This document shows, one piece after another, positions 46,347 through 55,562 of a DNA stretch of 64,000 nt. Positions within the stretch are counted from its first letter, which is position 1, and every line of letters begins with the position of its first letter. The stretch is taken from assembly GCA_007258455.2 (NCBI GenBank), contig VDFB02321248.1:62001-126000 (forward strand), read 5' to 3'. This stretch comes from Sequoia sempervirens. Its lineage: Eukaryota > Streptophyta > Pinopsida > Cupressales > Cupressaceae. A program made the translations under genes and the position numbers. The notes beneath the pieces are model-generated. The model was not told the DNA's origin, ran no database searches, and saw only the letters and a program-made list of their open reading frames with translations.

Positions 46347-49300
46347 ATGAAAGCAAAACAAGTGAAAAAATCAAATGCATTACTAGACATGGCAAAACAA
46401 CAAGTTATAGATGTAGAAAATTACCAATTCAAAACTCATGCTCAACCTTGCAATATTGATATTGCATTAAAAGGCGAAGGACTATATAGAATGAGAACAT
46501 TTCAATACAATGTTGGTGATTGTTTATTTGACTCACTAGAACTGCTACTCAATTATCGTTACACATCAACCCAACTACGAAATGGAACTATTGATTTTTT
46601 CCTCACTTGTCTTGCAAAAAATGACAAAGAAGCAATCAAGTCATATAACTATGAATTGGATCCACAAACCCTATGGCAATTACATGGTGTGCATGATCGC
46701 ACAACATATCTTCGTAGAATGCGATTATCTGCAAAACCAAGTTCTCCTAACAAAGAAATTGGACTATGGGGAGATGTATTTTGCATTCAATGGCTCTCCA
46801 AATGGCTAGATATACAAATATGTCTCTGGTCAATGACAACAGCCAAAAACTATTTGCAATTCAACAAATCATCCCTTGGAGAGCCCTTTTCAATTCTCTT
46901 TCATGATGCAAATGCTTCCAATGGACACTTTGAGCCACTTCTAAGGAGTAAAAAAGAATCTTTAAAATACCAACCTTCAACAAAACTTTATCAACTCAAA
47001 CAACTCATTAGGAATAATAATTACAACCAAAATACCAAACATTTTAAACAAAAAAATATATTAAAACAAGCATCACAAATTAAAAATGCACAAATGATAG
47101 ATGTAGAAAATTATCAAATCAAAGGCCAAACTGAAGTTTCTGACATTGATGTTGTGCTTAAAAATGAAGGACTTTTTAGAATTAACAATTTTAAGTACAA
47201 TGTTGGAGATTGCTTGTTTGACTCATTAGAGCTCTTACTAAATTATCAATACACATCAAACCAACTACGAAATGGAACCATTGATCACTTCTTATCTTGT
47301 CTTAAAAGACGTGAAAAAGAAGCAATAATATCATTCCACCGTGACTTGAACCCTCAAGCTCTACATGAATTACACCAAGTACAAGAACCTGAAACATATC
47401 TACGTAGAATGCGGCTATCAGCAAAACCAACTATACTTGACAAAGAAATTGGACTATGGGAAGATATATTTTGCATTCTTTGGCTATCAAAATGGCTTAA
47501 TATACAAATATGTATCTGGTCAAAGACGACAGGTAAAAAGTACTTGCACTTCAATGAATCAATCAATTCACACTCATATTCCATTCTCTTTCACGATGAA
47601 ACTCCTCAAAGTGGACATTTTGAACCACTTCTACCACACCTTACATACAATCTAAACTACCAAGCACCAACAATACTCACACAAAATAAACAATTTGTAA
47701 CAAATAATAAACAAAATCAAATATTACATTCAATTAAAAGGAAAAAGCTAGGAAATTTCAACAATACTTCACTACGCAGAATGAAAAAGCAAATACGCAA
47801 CAACCAGCCAATCATATCTACAATGTCAAAGCAAAAGACCTCACTCTCACCAATAGCAATATTTGAAAAAACAATCCAAGACACACCAAAATATGCATGT
47901 GCAATTTGTCAAATGTTGTATTTCAACAAAGACATTAGGATTTTCAAAGACAAATACAAACAAATCTACTGCAATTTAATACAATCTACTAATCCAATAT
48001 TAGAATATTCTATTTGTCGAAAATGCCTTACATCATTGAAACAAAACATGCTTCCTAAATATGCAACACCACACAATATTCGAACAAACAAACCATTGAA
48101 ATATGTACAAGCTCTATCACAATTAGAAGAACGACTTGTCTCACTTAGAATTGCATTTGCCCAAATTTGGGAACTAGGATACAAAAGATCGCAAATAGGA
48201 TTAACTGGTTCCATCATCAATGTTCCAGTCAACATGAACATTATACAAAAAGCACTACCACAATCTATTGATCAAACATCAACAATTGCAGTTTCTCTAA
48301 AGAGACGATTAGAATACAAAAATGCATTTCAAAAAGGCATGGTACGACCAAATACTATCATGCATGCATTGACCCAATTAAGCAAAACAATTCTTTACAA
48401 AATGGAAAAGGTTGAAATAAAAAAAGATTGGGAAGAAGCATTTCAAATCAATGATCAAAATGAACAAAGCAATGAAGAAAGTACAATAGAAAGTGACACA
48501 GAGCATCAATATCCCTCTGAATCTTTAATCCATGGATTCACTGAATCTAGATCTATACATAAAATGCAAGACAAAATTATAGAAATAGCACCTGCACAAG
48601 GGAATTCTCCTATTGGAATCTTTAAAGATAAATATTCCGAAGAGATGAATTTCCCTACACTATTTTTTGGCAATCCACGTGATGATGACATTGTCAAAAA
48701 ATTCACATACCAAAAAATTGCACAATGGGAGTTACTACATTCAAATAGACAATTTGCCTACCACATAACAAACATATTTTTCAAGACCATTAAAATACTC
48801 ATACAACAAGTTATGTCTACAATGTGGATAAGAATTCGTAAAGGTCAACTGAAAGGAAGAAAGCTAGTAGCTAAAGATGTCAAAGACAAACCCAATCTAG
48901 AGAAGATACTCAAATCAGATATTGGCTATATTGATTTCAAAAGGATACGAACATCCCCTGATTATTTACAACAACTTAAAAAAAATGTATTTGCAATGAT
49001 ACGACAACTAGGACCACCTACTTTTTTTGTTACATTTACTAGTGCAGAACAAAATTGGGATCCTCTATCCAATACACTTGAACAATTACATAGTACACAT
49101 CAATCAAGATCACAAGAAGTACCTTCTAGCGAAAATCAAAATAAAAAATTCAATCTCATCAAAAAAGATCCAATTACTTGTGCACGTTACTATAGACATA
49201 GAATAAATGCAATCAAAAGATTAATATTTACAGATGATTCTTTCTTTGGAAATGTCTTAGACTATTTTTCTGTAACTGAATTCCAGAATCGTGGAAATGA

Positions 49301-49766
49301 ACATGATCACTTTCTTCTATGGATAAGAAATGCACCTATCTATGGAAAAGATAGCAATGCAAATATTATAGACTTTGTAGACAAGTACATAACTTGTAGC
49401 ACAGAGCATCTACAACCTCATATAGCTATATTACACAAGCATCATCATACAAAACAATGTAGGAAAACAAAAAAATCCATCTGCAAATACAATTTCCCAT
49501 TGCCCCCAATGAACAAAACTATAATACTCGATCCACTGGAAGACAAGAATGAAGATATAATTTCAACTGCCAAGAATATCTATTCAACCTTGGAAAAAGA
49601 AACATATGAAACATCCTTCTCATTTCAAATGTTCCTAGATCAAATGGATATCAATGAGGACAAGTATATCATGGCTATAAGATCAACACTCCATAGGCCT
49701 ACACTACTATTACAAAGGAAACCATCAGAAATATGGAACAATAGTTTTGCAAAGAAAATACCATAA
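46347..49766 (+). CDS. Rolling-circle transposase, N-terminal part: two OTU domains, zinc segment, HUH Rep
   Basis: 1139 codons ending at an internal TAA; the same frame continues after it. Codons about 40-200 and 270-430 are two tandem copies of an OTU-like cysteine protease, each with NVGDCLFDSLELLLNY (D58-C59 and D288-C289) and a terminal GHFEPL (H194 and H424), so both triads look intact. Codons about 510-660 have a CAIC...CRKC zinc pair and the region common in such transposases. Codons about 810-1000 are the Helitron-like Rep domain with FFVTFTSAEQNW and the HUH motif EHDHF (H986, H988), followed by a H/C-rich zinc motif near 1050. The Rep domain nicks and transfers one DNA strand. The ATG is preferred because it follows a splice-acceptor-like GTTGCAG by 43 bases and precedes the conserved region by only about 40 codons. 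Confidence 0.9.
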   Translation: MKAKQVKKSNALLDMAKQQVIDVENYQFKTHAQPCNIDIALKGEGLYRMRTFQYNVGDCLFDSLELLLNYRYTSTQLRNGTIDFFLTCLAKNDKEAIKSYNYELDPQTLWQLHGVHDRTTYLRRMRLSAKPSSPNKEIGLWGDVFCIQWLSKWLDIQICLWSMTTAKNYLQFNKSSLGEPFSILFHDANASNGHFEPLLRSKKESLKYQPSTKLYQLKQLIRNNNYNQNTKHFKQKNILKQASQIKNAQMIDVENYQIKGQTEVSDIDVVLKNEGLFRINNFKYNVGDCLFDSLELLLNYQYTSNQLRNGTIDHFLSCLKRREKEAIISFHRDLNPQALHELHQVQEPETYLRRMRLSAKPTILDKEIGLWEDIFCILWLSKWLNIQICIWSKTTGKKYLHFNESINSHSYSILFHDETPQSGHFEPLLPHLTYNLNYQAPTILTQNKQFVTNNKQNQILHSIKRKKLGNFNNTSLRRMKKQIRNNQPIISTMSKQKTSLSPIAIFEKTIQDTPKYACAICQMLYFNKDIRIFKDKYKQIYCNLIQSTNPILEYSICRKCLTSLKQNMLPKYATPHNIRTNKPLKYVQALSQLEERLVSLRIAFAQIWELGYKRSQIGLTGSIINVPVNMNIIQKALPQSIDQTSTIAVSLKRRLEYKNAFQKGMVRPNTIMHALTQLSKTILYKMEKVEIKKDWEEAFQINDQNEQSNEESTIESDTEHQYPSESLIHGFTESRSIHKMQDKIIEIAPAQGNSPIGIFKDKYSEEMNFPTLFFGNPRDDDIVKKFTYQKIAQWELLHSNRQFAYHITNIFFKTIKILIQQVMSTMWIRIRKGQLKGRKLVAKDVKDKPNLEKILKSDIGYIDFKRIRTSPDYLQQLKKNVFAMIRQLGPPTFFVTFTSAEQNWDPLSNTLEQLHSTHQSRSQEVPSSENQNKKFNLIKKDPITCARYYRHRINAIKRLIFTDDSFFGNVLDYFSVTEFQNRGNEHDHFLLWIRNAPIYGKDSNANIIDFVDKYITCSTEHLQPHIAILHKHHHTKQCRKTKKSICKYNFPLPPMNKTIILDPLEDKNEDIISTAKNIYSTLEKETYETSFSFQMFLDQMDINEDKYIMAIRSTLHRPTLLLQRKPSEIWNNSFAKKIP

Positions 49767-50159
49767 TTATGGAAAGCAAATACAGATGCGCAATTTGTTC
49801 TCAATGCATATGCAGCAGCAATGTATTGTAGCTCTTACATGACAAAGATTGACAAAACAATGACACAAGCATTCCAAAGAATACGTAAAGACCACCAAAA
49901 TAACAATATTGATGCGATAAAGATGATAACTAGGCTCGGAAATGCTTTACTTAATTTGCAACAAATGTCTTCACAACAAGCTGCTCACATTGCCTTATCG
50001 CTTCCACTAAATTATAGCTCAAGGAAATGTATATTCATTGATACAAGGCCTGAAAATGATCGCACTTTTGTTTTGAAATCAAGAAAACATATAGCCAAAG
50101 AACCAGATGAATCAGAAAATGTAATTTGTAAATCTTTAATAGACTACTATGTAAAATGA
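49767..50159 (+). CDS. Rep catalytic tyrosine segment between two nonsense codons
   Basis: Continues the previous frame after TAA (codon 1140). It begins LWKANTDAQFVLNAYAAAMY and contains YCSSYMTK, the Y-x-x-x-Y-x-x-K motif with the two catalytic tyrosines (Y1160, Y1164) that covalently hold the cleaved DNA in Helitron Rep proteins. The segment ends at a TGA (50157-50159, codon 1271), after which reading resumes without a shift. In translation the separate open segment would start at the ATG 49821, which would retain the tyrosines but lose the HUH motif. Together with the neighbours it is one ancestral protein. Confidence 0.85.
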   Translation, partial: LWKANTDAQFVLNAYAAAMYCSSYMTKIDKTMTQAFQRIRKDHQNNNIDAIKMITRLGNALLNLQQMSSQQAAHIALSLPLNYSSRKCIFIDTRPENDRTFVLKSRKHIAKEPDESENVICKSLIDYYVK

Positions 50160-51959
50160 CCCCTACATATTTTGGGCATATGCCTTGCAGAATTTGTTGG
50201 AAATTACAACAAGAATGGCAATAGAATTGAACCAAAGACAAAATCAAATGTTATACGCTTTATCAATTTCAATAAGCATGTTGACCTAGAAAATCATTGT
50301 AGAGAGAAATTACTACTTTATGTCCCCTTTACAATGCATGAGAATACATTGAAACATAATTTCAATTCATGGCAAAATGCTTACATACATCATGAGAAAA
50401 CAATTCAGCTTAACCATGCAAAGTTCAATTACAATGTTCACTCCGCATGGGGTGACATCGACAAAGCTATACAAGAACTAAATGCTCAAGATGAAAACAA
50501 TGTCAATGACAATTATGTTGAACACAATAAAAAAACTCAAGAGGACTATGACATACAAGTAGATTTCCAAACTACTAACCACATCAACTTAAACAATAAA
50601 AGTCTCCATACAATTGAAATTATACAACACCCCCAGATAATGGAAAACAATGAGTACTACAAATTACGACAAATGTTAAACAAAGAGCAACAAGCAATTG
50701 TAAAGGACATTGTATTAAAAAAAATGAAAGATATTAAATGTCCACTACACTTATTCTTGACTGGTGGAGCTGGAACAGGAAAAACTTTCACTGCAAAAGC
50801 CATATACCAAGCACTCCTACGCATCTACAGTAATTCTATTGACAATGACCCGGATAAGCCTAAGGGACTACTAACTGCTTATACGGGAAAAGCAGCTTAC
50901 AACATAGGTGGAGTAACACTACACTCAGCGCTCCACATACCTTTCAACAAATCAGATTTCATTCCATTGAATACTGAAACATTGGATACAATGTCAAAGC
51001 ACTATCAACAATTGCGTGTCCTTCTCATTGATGAAATCTCATTAGTGGGTTCTACATTTCTACGCTATGTTGACAAGCGGTTACGAGATATAATGCAAAT
51101 GCCAACTACATACTTTGAAAATCTTGATACAATTTTCTGTGGAGATCTTTACCAAGCGCAACCTGTACTTGACTCTAATGTTTTTGAAAATAAACCAACA
51201 ATCTCTGAACTAATGCCTTATAATTTCTGGAGTGACAGTATAAAGTGTTATTCTTTGATCTCTACCATGCGACAAAGAGATGAGAAATTCATAGCGATTC
51301 TTAATAGAATTCGTGTTGGATCACAAAAAAATGATGATTTGCATTATCTTAATCACCATTGCTTACGTCTACCACCAATGGACCCAACATTCCCTTTTCT
51401 CTTCTATAGAAGAAAAGATGTTGACGAACACAATAACAAAATGCTATCAACGATTCCTGGAGATATCATTCTATTAGATGCAAAGGATGAACATGAGGAT
51501 AACTATGATGCAATAAGGTCATACAATCTTAGAGCTACTCTACCAACTCAAATATGCGTCAAACCAAATATACTTGTAGAAATATATGCTGGAAACTACA
51601 ATACACAGGATGGTCTAGTCAATGGTTCAGATGGAATCTTCAAAGCATATACAAAACACAATGACTTGGGTATAGTTTGGATCAAATTTAATGACACAAA
51701 AATTGGGCAACAACAAATCAAAAAAATGGCATACTATTATACAGAAAACATTAAGAAAGATTGGGTACCCATACTTCGCATTTCTAGGCCCATCCACACA
51801 TCAATCATTAAAAAAAGAATTACAATTAGAAAACAATTTCCAATACAATTAGCTTGTGCAAGAACTATACATCGATCCCAAGGACTTACAATGGATGGTA
51901 TGGAATTTGATCCAAGTGGGATTACACAACATGGAATAACCTACACAGCACTATCATGA
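50160..51959 (+). CDS. PIF1-like superfamily 1 helicase segment of the transposase
   Basis: Same frame, codons 1272-1870. It starts with ICLAEFVGNYNKNGN, the conserved linker between Rep and helicase, then shows the SF1 motifs: QQAIVKDIV (Q-motif area), GGAGTGKT (Walker A, codons 1473-1480), YTGKAAYNIGGVTLHSALHI, LLIDEISLVG (Walker B, DE at 1562-1563), FCGDLYQAQPV (motif III), and QLACARTIHRSQGLTMDG (motif VI). No frameshift is present. The 5'-to-3' helicase would unwind the displaced strand during rolling-circle replication. It ends at a TGA (51957-51959) that separates it from the endonuclease part. Confidence 0.92.
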   Translation, partial: PLHILGICLAEFVGNYNKNGNRIEPKTKSNVIRFINFNKHVDLENHCREKLLLYVPFTMHENTLKHNFNSWQNAYIHHEKTIQLNHAKFNYNVHSAWGDIDKAIQELNAQDENNVNDNYVEHNKKTQEDYDIQVDFQTTNHINLNNKSLHTIEIIQHPQIMENNEYYKLRQMLNKEQQAIVKDIVLKKMKDIKCPLHLFLTGGAGTGKTFTAKAIYQALLRIYSNSIDNDPDKPKGLLTAYTGKAAYNIGGVTLHSALHIPFNKSDFIPLNTETLDTMSKHYQQLRVLLIDEISLVGSTFLRYVDKRLRDIMQMPTTYFENLDTIFCGDLYQAQPVLDSNVFENKPTISELMPYNFWSDSIKCYSLISTMRQRDEKFIAILNRIRVGSQKNDDLHYLNHHCLRLPPMDPTFPFLFYRRKDVDEHNNKMLSTIPGDIILLDAKDEHEDNYDAIRSYNLRATLPTQICVKPNILVEIYAGNYNTQDGLVNGSDGIFKAYTKHNDLGIVWIKFNDTKIGQQQIKKMAYYYTENIKKDWVPILRISRPIHTSIIKKRITIRKQFPIQLACARTIHRSQGLTMDGMEFDPSGITQHGITYTALS

Positions 51960-52751
51960 ACAAAATCCATCCAATCATTATTCTTGCTCAAACCTCTAAA
52001 TGTAAAAAATTTCAAAGTCAAGAAAAAAGTAGTCCTCGAAATGCAACGCCTTGAAACAAATGCCCAATGGATATTTGAAAATGAAAACAAACCTCATAAT
52101 AACATCCCACAAATTTGTATGTGCACATTGAACACACGTTCCTTACGTGCACATATAAATGACATTCTAAATGACCATGACATAATGGCATCTGATATCT
52201 TATGTTTGCAAGAAACACACATGCATCCATCTGAAACTAACAATATGTTTCAAGATTTCAATTCCTTTGGTCTATTAAACATACATGGCATTTTGACTTT
52301 AGTGAAAAAAAAAATTATTATATCTAAAACAACACAACATACAACACCAAACATTGAATCCATCACAATAGCAATAACTCAAACTAACGCTGACTTGAAT
52401 GTCTGTAACATCTATGCAAGACCCAATACTCCAATCTCAGAACTCTTAACAATGATCGATACAATACTTACACATATAAACACACAAAACATCTTTTATA
52501 TTATAGGAGACTTCAATATAGACATGAATATAGAAACAAAAAAGAAAAAAATACTGTCTAATCATATGGAAAAGAAACAAATAAAATTCATATTAAATGA
52601 TACGCACACTATAAACAAACCACTAATTGACCATGTATGGTGTAATTCACACACACATGCATCTTCCACCTACAAATTGGAAGCATACTGGACTGATCAT
52701 CTTGCCACATTCATAAATTTTAATCCTAATCAACAAAATTACTATACTTGA
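51960..52751 (+). CDS. C-terminal EEP (APE/DNase I-like) endonuclease domain
   Basis: Same frame as the helicase, codons 1872-2134. From about codon 1921 it reads ICMCTLNTRSLRAHI (N of motif 1), then ILCLQETHMH (catalytic glutamate), FYIIGDFNIDMN (D and N), LIDHVWCN, and WTDHLATFINF (the terminal D-H pair). All residues expected for an endonuclease/exonuclease/phosphatase active site are visible. Such a domain is fused to the transposase in Helitron2/Helentron elements and resembles the endonuclease of non-LTR retrotransposons. The only damage is the TGA before it (51957). It may assist target cleavage or processing, but its exact role is not settled. Confidence 0.88.
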   Translation, partial: TKSIQSLFLLKPLNVKNFKVKKKVVLEMQRLETNAQWIFENENKPHNNIPQICMCTLNTRSLRAHINDILNDHDIMASDILCLQETHMHPSETNNMFQDFNSFGLLNIHGILTLVKKKIIISKTTQHTTPNIESITIAITQTNADLNVCNIYARPNTPISELLTMIDTILTHINTQNIFYIIGDFNIDMNIETKKKKILSNHMEKKQIKFILNDTHTINKPLIDHVWCNSHTHASSTYKLEAYWTDHLATFINFNPNQQNYYT

Positions 52752-53056
52752 CATTCTCACTAACCACATTAAAATATTGGTCCTCTTCTACAACATTTCT
52801 ACATTACTATGATTATTTCTATTATGCTACCTATCTTAACTCAAATTCTTGTTTCAAAATTGTATGCTTATTTCATCATTTTTAACAAATATACTAATGC
52901 ATCTATACAAAAACCAAATAATTTTTGGGTCTTTGCAGTGAAAACCAATTACTTCTCTAATTGTTCAAACATAATACCCTACATGATATTTAACATAAAT
53001 TACTAGAATTTCATTGTAGTCAATCTAACACCAGGGATTATTATTGCAGGAAAACA

Positions 53057-54503
53057 ATGGAAAGTAGCAAGAGAACAAGCAAGAAACAAGCAACAGCACA
53101 ACCAGAAACACCCAAAAGGTAGTCAAGACACAAGATTAATTTTCCAATCTGCTAATTCGCTTTTCCAATGCTCAAGCTTTTCTATTATATTTTGTACAGA
53201 TCAAAAATTGGAAGCCCCCATTCCATATCCATTGAGGATCTAAATGCACGAAAAGCTGGAAACATTTTTGAAGGTGATGTAATTGTAGTGTACAAATCCA
53301 ACTTGGACAAAGCCAACCAATCACGTGAATTGCTCCGTGCAGATTTGACAGATGATAAAGCTGAAATGACAATAACTCTTAATGCTACTGGCCATCTTAT
53401 CAAACAACATGAAGACAAAATCATTCCTGGCTCTGCAATCCGTATATCAAATTTCCAACTTGCACACAAAACAGATTATGATCGTGGTGACTGTGACTGC
53501 ATTATCATTTTGCAAGAAACAAGCATAGTTGAGGTCATACCCCGCCTATGTGAAGAATATAAGTTCATACCAGACATGACAATTCAACAGTTACTTACAA
53601 CAACAAATAACTATCCAATTGGAACAGTTGCTGCAATAGTTCTCTCTACAAAAAGAACAGCATCACACTTTCTACTTGACATCAAAGATGGTCATTCTGA
53701 CATGGACAAAGCACAGGTACATAGATGCTTCATTCACTTCTCCTCAACAACTTTAAATTCATTGCTTTCTTCTTTTTATCATTACAATCCATATATTAAA
53801 TCTAATTTACTTGTATTTAACAAACAGCTACAGTTACACGACAGTTTCACACAACAGTTCTTAGAAATGGAAAACCTGGTGCGAGAAGACAAGTTTCCAC
53901 CAATGTTATTCAAAAATATTGTAAGACAAAAAGACCCAGACAACAAATTCATAACCAGCAAAGCAACATATATTTGCAAACTACACAACAAAAGAACAAT
54001 GGAAAGGCTACAAAAACTCATCCAATCAACATTTCAGGTAATCATTTCAAATTTGTTACTTTCAAAAAATATTATTAAATTTTCTCCCCTACATAACAAT
54101 ACTGTTTCCATATATGTTTCAGATACAAGGAATTTTAAAAGTTGCCAACCCATTGTCCAACCCCTTCCATGCATTTTGTGCCAACTGCAACTTCAAGTTT
54201 GAAAATTATGGAACACTAGAAGACCAGGTTGCCTTTTGTGCAAGATGTAATGATGATGTGAACTATATATTCTCCCCTTTTCTAAAAACAATTCTTATAC
54301 CTGAAAACAAACAAATAATACATTGCTTTGCCGATAAATCCATTGTCCAAATGTTACTACCTGAATTGCATAACACCACCTATGAAGACTACATTGATGA
54401 CAAATCAAACATCATCTTCATGTTACGAGATTTCTCGGCAAGGGGGAGTTTCACGTTGAACCATAACAACATCATCATCAATGCCAGCAATCTTCATGAA
54501 TAG
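53057..54503 (+). CDS. RPA1-like single-stranded DNA-binding protein, spliced
   Basis: Proposed exons are 53057-53118, 53200-53716, 53828-54037 and 54123-54503; introns have GT...AG ends and the phases match at every junction. The middle intron (53717-53827, 111 bp, multiple of three, no stops) could instead be retained. Exon 2 reads KIGSPHSISIEDLNARKAG, typical of an RPA70 OB fold, and exon 4 has CANCNFKF...CARCNDD, the Zn-ribbon of the C-terminal OB domain. No stop interrupts the spliced frame. RPA-like genes accompany many plant and animal Helitrons and probably protect or deliver single-stranded DNA. It follows the transposase on the same strand by about 300 bp, and the ATG lies just after TTATTGCAG. 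Confidence 0.82.
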
Positions 54504-54700
54504 TCAACAAAATCATTACAGGTACGTAAACTTTTTGCCTTTAATATTTACGTCTATGCAATTCAATATTGTGCTATATAACAATTTTCACTTTCTAAAA
54601 CCCGCACTTACTACTTGCAGGCAACATATCTGCTTGGAAAAGGGACGCTATAAGCACTTCTTCAGACTGCACAACACCTATAAAAGTTTCCTATAATTTT
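54504..54700 (+). other. 3' UTR of the RPA-like gene with possible intron
   Basis: After the stop, ATTACAG is followed by GTACGTAAAC (54522) and ACTTGCAG by GCAACATATC (54620), so a spliced 3' UTR or alternative last exon is possible. Confidence 0.35.
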
Positions 54701-55356
54701 AATTTAGAATACTACATGTAAAATACTACAAGGACATTTCTTTCTTTAAAGTTTAATTGTCTATGATCCTTATGACTATAAGCAAACTCTATAAATATAT
54801 ATTTCTGTTTCTAATCAGACTACATCCTTATTAAGGAGATTGTTGTGCTTGATGGCATTTATGGGAGTTGTTTTGTTATAAGCCTTTGGTTTTCTTTTTT
54901 GCTGCTTTCATACAGCTGTGTATTCTTGTATTTTAATATTATTATACTTCCTTCAATACTTGGACTATCAATTAATTTAGAATTGAAATGATATTGTTTT
55001 TTCATTTTGTAAACAATGAATTTGAATATTATATATCTTTATGGTAGTTATTTTCTTATGTGTAATTGTTATATGCTTGGATTTATCACAGCTGTCTAAA
55101 AGCACTAGCAATATGGATTTATCAATTTTGTAATTTGGAAGCTAGTTTCTATAAATTTTTAAAAGATTGGTTTCTATGGACACAGGGAAATACAAAGATA
55201 AAACTTTCTTGTTCATATTGGGACTATAACTTCTTCTTAATATTATTTAGTTAAGTCATGAAAGACAAATTAAATTAATTTAAGCATCACAGTTTTCTGT
55301 TCTAGCTGTATCATACATACTAAATATCTGCTCTTTTTTTTGCTTATGCATTTAGA
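54701..55356. other. Non-coding stretch up to the right arm
   Basis: No coding sequence recognised. Weak similarity in inverted orientation to the inside of the left arm begins at about 55290. Confidence 0.35.
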
Positions 55357-55562
55357 ACATGTTTTTCTTCACTTATCATGCTACATTATTTTTTCTACAA
55401 ATATAGCTACAATGGTACAATGTTAGCTTTGTTGTTGGCAATATTATTGGTCCCCTGGGTATTCTACTCTATTTCATTTGACTCTTGTGTGATTTAGTAA
55501 TTTACGTTACTGGCAGCTTATTGAAAAGTTGCCGGTACTATAAAGTGCAAATAAATCTATGG
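55357..55562 (-). repeat. Inverted repeat, right arm (about 205 bp)
   Basis: Reverse complement of 38755-38960. Shared phrases in this orientation include CACTTATCATGCTACATTAT, CTACAATGGTACAATGTTAG and CTATGGGAACCAAG. Confidence 0.9.

Larger units (their letters stand above)
44579..54503 (+). mobile_element. Helitron2/Helentron-type rolling-circle transposon, coding part
   Basis: The plus strand carries, without interruption by other repeats, an ERF-like gene, a giant Rep/helicase frame with OTU and endonuclease domains, and an RPA1-like gene. In published surveys, a C-terminal EEP endonuclease and OTU-like protease domains characterise the Helitron2/Helentron branch rather than the classical plant Helitron1. 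The physical ends are not established: a classical 5' TC and 3' hairpin-CTRR pair was not found. Candidates outside the coding part are the 205-bp inverted arms (38755-38960, 55357-55562) and a small hairpin at 55890-55903. Whether the ERF-like gene belongs inside the element is inferred from its position and gene architecture. Confidence 0.75.

Noticed and set aside
46582..46809. Second-frame ORFs within the OTU region (also at 47365-47655 and on the minus strand at 47354-48706)
   Set aside because: Shadows of the transposase frame; repeated because the OTU domain is duplicated.
53717..53827. Coding continuity through this 111-bp segment of the RPA-like gene
   Set aside because: Not fully rejected: it is open and a multiple of three, but its T-rich composition and GT...CAG ends make an intron more likely.
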